Below are positions 8,100 through 10,586 of a stretch of 10,586 nucleotides of DNA, piece by piece (position 1 is the first letter of the stretch; every line of letters starts with the position of its first letter). The notes below the pieces were generated by a model. It made no database searches. It saw only the letters and a program-made list of their open reading frames with translations, and had not been told where the DNA came from. Source of the DNA: an uncultured Lachnospiraceae bacterium (GTDB lineage Bacteria; Bacillota; Clostridia; Lachnospirales; Lachnospiraceae). Position numbers and translations under genes: made by a program. The stretch lies in assembly GCA_947177925.1 (NCBI GenBank), contig CAMWWJ010000095.1:1-10586 (forward strand), read 5' to 3'.

Positions 8100-8295
8100 T
8101 GTTTTGCCTCCTTTTCCCTGCAATTCGGGTCATTGAACTAACATCCTTATATTTGTATACTATGTTGTTTTGTTATGCTTTTTATGAGTTGTGTACAAAA
8201 CTAACAATTTGCCCATAGCATTTTTATTATTTACATACAACTCTTACAATATTTATCAGCTTTTCCCCATTTTCCATTCTTTTTTGATACAACAC
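8100..8295 (-). promoter_or_regulatory. Control region of the sugar operon
   Basis: This AT-rich, non-coding stretch lies between the upstream terminator and the binding-protein gene, so it should hold the operon promoter. I see no strong consensus promoter. One candidate on the minus strand is TTGTAC with a 17-base spacer and TAACAA, starting near 8199; others are equally weak. AGTTGTGTACAAAACT (8187-8202) is a 16-bp inverted repeat with one mismatched pair and overlaps that candidate -35 element. A related half-site in opposite orientation, TACATACAACTC, is at 8232-8243. Paired ACAACTC motifs of this kind could be operator sites for an AraC- or LacI-type regulator, but no regulator gene is in the window. 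Confidence 0.4.
8187..8202. promoter_or_regulatory. Candidate operator palindrome upstream of the sugar operon
   Basis: AGTTGTGTACAAAACT reads almost the same on both strands, with one mismatched base pair. It lies about 90 bases before the start codon of the binding-protein gene and has an inverted partner half-site at 8232-8243. Position and symmetry suit a regulator site for the operon. The binding protein is unknown. Confidence 0.35.
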
Positions 8296-8348
8296 AAAAA
8301 AAGGATGAAAAAACCGTAATTACTTACAGATTTTTCCATCCTTTTTTT
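8296..8348 (-). terminator. Strong hairpin terminator, bidirectional in form
   Basis: Bases 8296-8313 (seven A, GGATG, then A-rich) pair with 8331-8348 (T-rich, CCATCC, then seven T), leaving a 17-base loop. The run of seven T follows the GC core on either strand, so it could stop transcription both ways. On the minus strand it would insulate the sugar operon from transcripts coming from the aldo/keto reductase and CHAT side. Confidence 0.75.
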
Positions 8349-8368
8349 CATGTTTCAAATCATACAAT

Positions 8369-8387
8369 GATTCCAATGATTGGAATC
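8369..8387. repeat. 19-bp palindrome
   Basis: GATTCCAATGATTGGAATC has two perfect nine-base arms around one central base. It overlaps the last codon region of the permease-like remnant and lies about 20 bases before the terminator hairpin on the minus strand. It has no T tract of its own. It could be an operator left from a lost neighbouring gene or part of a compound terminator. Only the symmetry is certain. Confidence 0.5.
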
Positions 8388-8500
8388 AAACAGCTAAGTT
8401 TACAACAAAGCCCGTTATCATAAATGCCACAGCACTTCCCATGCTCATTCCATCATACAGCCATGCAGATACATAAAAACGATACAAGCCACTTTTTCAT
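8386..8500 (-). pseudogene. Gene debris: strong start signal joined to a permease-like tail
   Basis: AAGGAGGG (8507-8514) sits six bases before an ATG at 8498-8500 that encodes MKKWLVSFLCICMAV and then stops at 8453-8455. This looks like the first residues of a secreted or membrane protein. In another frame, from 8454 to the stop at 8386-8388, comes DGMSMGSAVAFMITG followed by FVVNLAV. The first part resembles the late transmembrane region of a bacterial permease family in which that motif is normally followed by PATK. The ending resembles a permease C-terminus, with the intervening residues missing. I infer a gene reduced to fragments by deletion and frameshift. The permease resemblance is from memory and weak. 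A functional 15-residue leader peptide is an alternative. Confidence 0.35.
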
Positions 8501-8554
8501 TGTCCGCCCTCCTTCCTTTTGAATGACCGTAAAATTTACCCATAACTTATCCCA

Positions 8555-9067
8555 CTATATTTTTTGATTTCCTGTAGACCATACATGCTTCTCTTTTGCC
8601 GCCGCTATGGTATTCTGTGCCATAACGCCTACAAGAGCATGGGGAACATACGGCTCTTCCAGATATGCGTTTTCTTCTTCCGAAAGAACCATGTCCACAG
8701 CTTTGGCCGCACCCTCAATATGATGCAGTTTTGTTGCGCCCACAACGGGGGCAGTCACCTTTTCCAGAAGCCATGCAAGGGCGCTGTAAGGCGTCATGGC
8801 AATGTTATCTTCCGCACACAGTTTTGCCATCTCCCTTTCCTCCTCACGGAAGATCAGGTTGTAATGCCCCTGAATGGAAACAAACTTTGCAAAGCCCTCT
8901 CTTTCTGCCAGTGCGTTCGCCTTCGCAAGCTGCCATGCAAAACAGTTGGAAATGCCGATATACCTTGCTTTCCCCGCCTTGACAATATTGTTCAGCCCCT
9001 CCATGATGTCATAAAGCGGCGTCTGGTAATCCCACATATGGTAAATGTACAAATCTGCTTGTGTCAA
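8555..9067 (-). pseudogene. Aldo/keto reductase fragment, N-terminus and an internal block missing
   Basis: Aldo/keto reductases are NADPH-dependent TIM-barrel oxidoreductases of about 320-340 residues; this frame has at most 170. It begins inside the barrel at ADLYIYHMWDYQTP, where H10 corresponds to the catalytic histidine. It continues through GKARYIGISNCFAWQLAKA and FVSIQGHYNLIFREEEREM to MTPYSALA. It then jumps straight to AWLLEKVTAPVVGATKLHH, normally 70-80 residues later; the junction near 8774-8782 lies within an ALA that both sides share. The end (EEPYVPHALVGVMAQ) is family-like. The catalytic Asp, Tyr and Lys and part of the cofactor loop are gone, so it cannot be active. The nominal start is a TTG without a ribosome binding site. 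Upstream, the frame closes within about 30 bases and the AT-rich CHAT gene begins to appear. Confidence 0.8.
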
Positions 9068-9132
9068 GTAAGGAATAAAAAAATTTTCACCTCACAACTA
9101 CATCCACCACAACACTATATATCACTATTTAC

Positions 9133-10586
9133 TTAGTTTATCCAACATTCTACACCTGCCCAGCTTAATTGATTTTTTCCACTATTCTTCATATCTCTCT
9201 GCGCTTTGAGCAACGCTTCTCCAAAACTCATTTTCTCATTCAGAAGATTATCATACATTTTATCCATCATACTGACTGTATCTTTTGTTGGAACTCTCCA
9301 CCTACATACTATTACGTTACCATTAAACCGTTCAAAAATACTTGTCCATGTTCCAGAAGATATCTCTGGATTACTGCTATTAGGAGTACCTCCATCACAA
9401 CTTATTAGTATAAAATTATTGACAGATATTTCTTCTAATACTTTCCTAATTTGAATCATGCTTTTAGCTCCTTCTATTGATTGGGCTCCCTCAATAATTT
9501 CAGAAGCAGGCTCCTTTACCCCATGTCCATATACAGCTAATGTATTCTTTCCTTTGCTACACTCCAAAGATACTGCCTGTAAATCATCCGAACAATCCGT
9601 GATGCTAACCACATTTTTCTTCGGATGCTCATCTAACCACCTATTGATATAGTGAATGGATGACTCATCTCTTTTCCCAAAAACTTTATTAACAATTCCT
9701 ATATCATCCGCCTCCATGTTCAAAGATTTAATTAACTGTACATAATCAATAAAATTTACAATCTCTTCAACCTCATCAATTAAATATGTCCCCTTATATT
9801 GAACTGCGGCAATTGGAAATATACTTTTAGAAACATCTGGAATCACATAAACTTTTTTTGTCTTATGATTAAATACATATTCACACAAATGTTCAGCGAC
9901 AACTTCAGAAACCATGGATGAATAATATCTTATTTCATTATCGCTAGAATTATCACCCTCTACTATTTGTCCATACTTCTTCATACCGCTATAAGGAGTA
10001 TCATATCTCACATCAAAAAACCTTGTTCTTACATCAATCGATTCATCTGTTACCAATACGCTTACCATTACCATTTCAGTCAATACATATTGATACACTA
10101 CTTCATCTGACTTCAAGTTCTTTTTCAATTCTATCCAATTTGTTCCGTCAAATTTACTTAAGGGCTTATAATATGGATGTTTATGTACCAATTCACTTGA
10201 CAAAATCTCTATCTCTTTTGCTATCGTTTGGACATTAACATCCTCTATATTATTGCCTTTTAACATAATTGCATATTCTTTTTTTAAATGTTGTAACTTA
10301 TTATGCTTTCTTTCCAATTCGTCTGATATTTTATTCTTCATATAATAATTTTTTTGTTCAATTACAGATAAAGGAAGACACATCGACATTTTATCAATGA
10401 TTTCTTTTTTTAATTTCTGTTTAATTTCCAATTTAATATCTTGAGCAGCATAAAGCATACCACTAAAGCAAAGATACTCCCTTATTATTAGTTCATAGTC
10501 CTGTGCTAAAGCAGCTCTCTCTTCCTGGTGATAAACCTGTCTTCTTTTTTGTATTTGATTAATAGCATTATCCAGCATTTCTAATC
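9133..10586 (-). CDS. CHAT-domain caspase-like protease, 5' end beyond the window
   Basis: CHAT proteins are clan CD cysteine peptidases related to caspases and separase. In bacteria they are often fused to TPR repeats and linked to defence or programmed-death systems. From the first in-window ATG (10576-10578) there are 481 residues, but the frame stays open to the window edge with no ribosome binding site, so the N-terminus is probably missing. Residues about 84-132 look coiled-coil, followed by the linker usual before CHAT domains (KHPYYKPLSKFDGTNW). The catalytic pair is H352 in LAVYGHGV and C394 in LISCDGGTP. The C-terminal FNGNVIVCRWRVPTKDTVSM and FGEALLKAQRDM through SWAGVECW are typical. 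It is more AT-rich than every gene to its left, suggesting transfer. No gene follows it in its direction except debris, so partner genes would lie upstream. Its substrate is unknown. Confidence 0.85.
   Translation of the reverse strand, partial: LEMLDNAINQIQKRRQVYHQEERAALAQDYELIIREYLCFSGMLYAAQDIKLEIKQKLKKEIIDKMSMCLPLSVIEQKNYYMKNKISDELERKHNKLQHLKKEYAIMLKGNNIEDVNVQTIAKEIEILSSELVHKHPYYKPLSKFDGTNWIELKKNLKSDEVVYQYVLTEMVMVSVLVTDESIDVRTRFFDVRYDTPYSGMKKYGQIVEGDNSSDNEIRYYSSMVSEVVAEHLCEYVFNHKTKKVYVIPDVSKSIFPIAAVQYKGTYLIDEVEEIVNFIDYVQLIKSLNMEADDIGIVNKVFGKRDESSIHYINRWLDEHPKKNVVSITDCSDDLQAVSLECSKGKNTLAVYGHGVKEPASEIIEGAQSIEGAKSMIQIRKVLEEISVNNFILISCDGGTPNSSNPEISSGTWTSIFERFNGNVIVCRWRVPTKDTVSMMDKMYDNLLNEKMSFGEALLKAQRDMKNSGKNQLSWAGVECWIN

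Noticed and set aside
8100..8123. Longer start (TTG) for the sugar-binding lipoprotein
   Set aside because: The AAAGGAGG ribosome binding site lies inside this extension, at the right distance from the ATG at 8097-8099. The shorter start also gives a normal lipoprotein signal.
9068..9132. Terminator after the CHAT gene
   Set aside because: There is a run of seven T on the minus strand, but the preceding G-rich repeats are direct and do not pair into a stem.
8564..9136. Plus-strand open frame of 190 codons
   Set aside because: It is antisense to the aldo/keto reductase fragment, whose translation clearly matches a known family, so the plus frame is a shadow.
9133..10586. Link of the CHAT protease to type III-E CRISPR or gasdermin
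   Set aside because: Both are known contexts for CHAT proteases, but the window contains no repeat array, Cas gene or gasdermin-like gene, so neither can be claimed.

Overview
The window looks like a chromosome segment from a gut-type Clostridia, most likely Lachnospiraceae. This rests on moderate GC (hand-counted 60-base lines give about 48-53% in the metabolic genes), strong AGGAGG ribosome binding sites, and an intracellular alpha-galactoside operon of the gut-Firmicute type. All supported genes lie on the minus strand, so the natural reading order runs from high to low coordinates.

Region by region, in transcription order. (1) 10586-9133: the C-terminal part of a CHAT-domain (caspase-like) protease. 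It runs off the window edge and is clearly more AT-rich (two hand-counted lines give roughly 23-30% GC), so it is probably acquired DNA and the edge of an accessory or defence region. (2) 9067-8386: debris. An aldo/keto reductase lacks its N-terminal part and apparently an internal block. It is followed by a strong ribosome binding site with a 15-codon start and, in another frame, a fragment resembling the tail of a permease. A 19-bp palindrome and a strong hairpin terminator close this part. (3) 8295-8100: an AT-rich control region with inverted repeats. (4) 8099-917: an apparently intact five-gene operon: lipoprotein sugar-binding protein, two ABC permeases (CUT1/MalFG type), a GH13 amylosucrase-like enzyme and a GH36 alpha-galactosidase. 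(5) 975-202: more debris: a Phd/YefM-type antitoxin without its N-terminus, a ParE/RelE-type toxin that looks internally deleted, and a start-less unidentified reading frame ending at a hairpin terminator (163-196). Bases 1-160 are purine-rich and hold nothing I can support.

How it works together (inference from families): the ABC importer would bring raffinose-family oligosaccharides into the cell. The GH36 enzyme would release galactose and leave sucrose. The GH13 enzyme would convert sucrose to fructose plus either alpha-glucan or glucose. No transporter ATPase and no regulator gene lie in the window, so a shared MsmX/MsmK-type ATPase and a regulator encoded elsewhere are expected.

The main unexpected observations are the CHAT protease next to a truncated housekeeping gene, and the repeated pattern of shortened genes on both sides of an intact operon. 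Several appear to have lost a middle segment in frame while keeping both ends.
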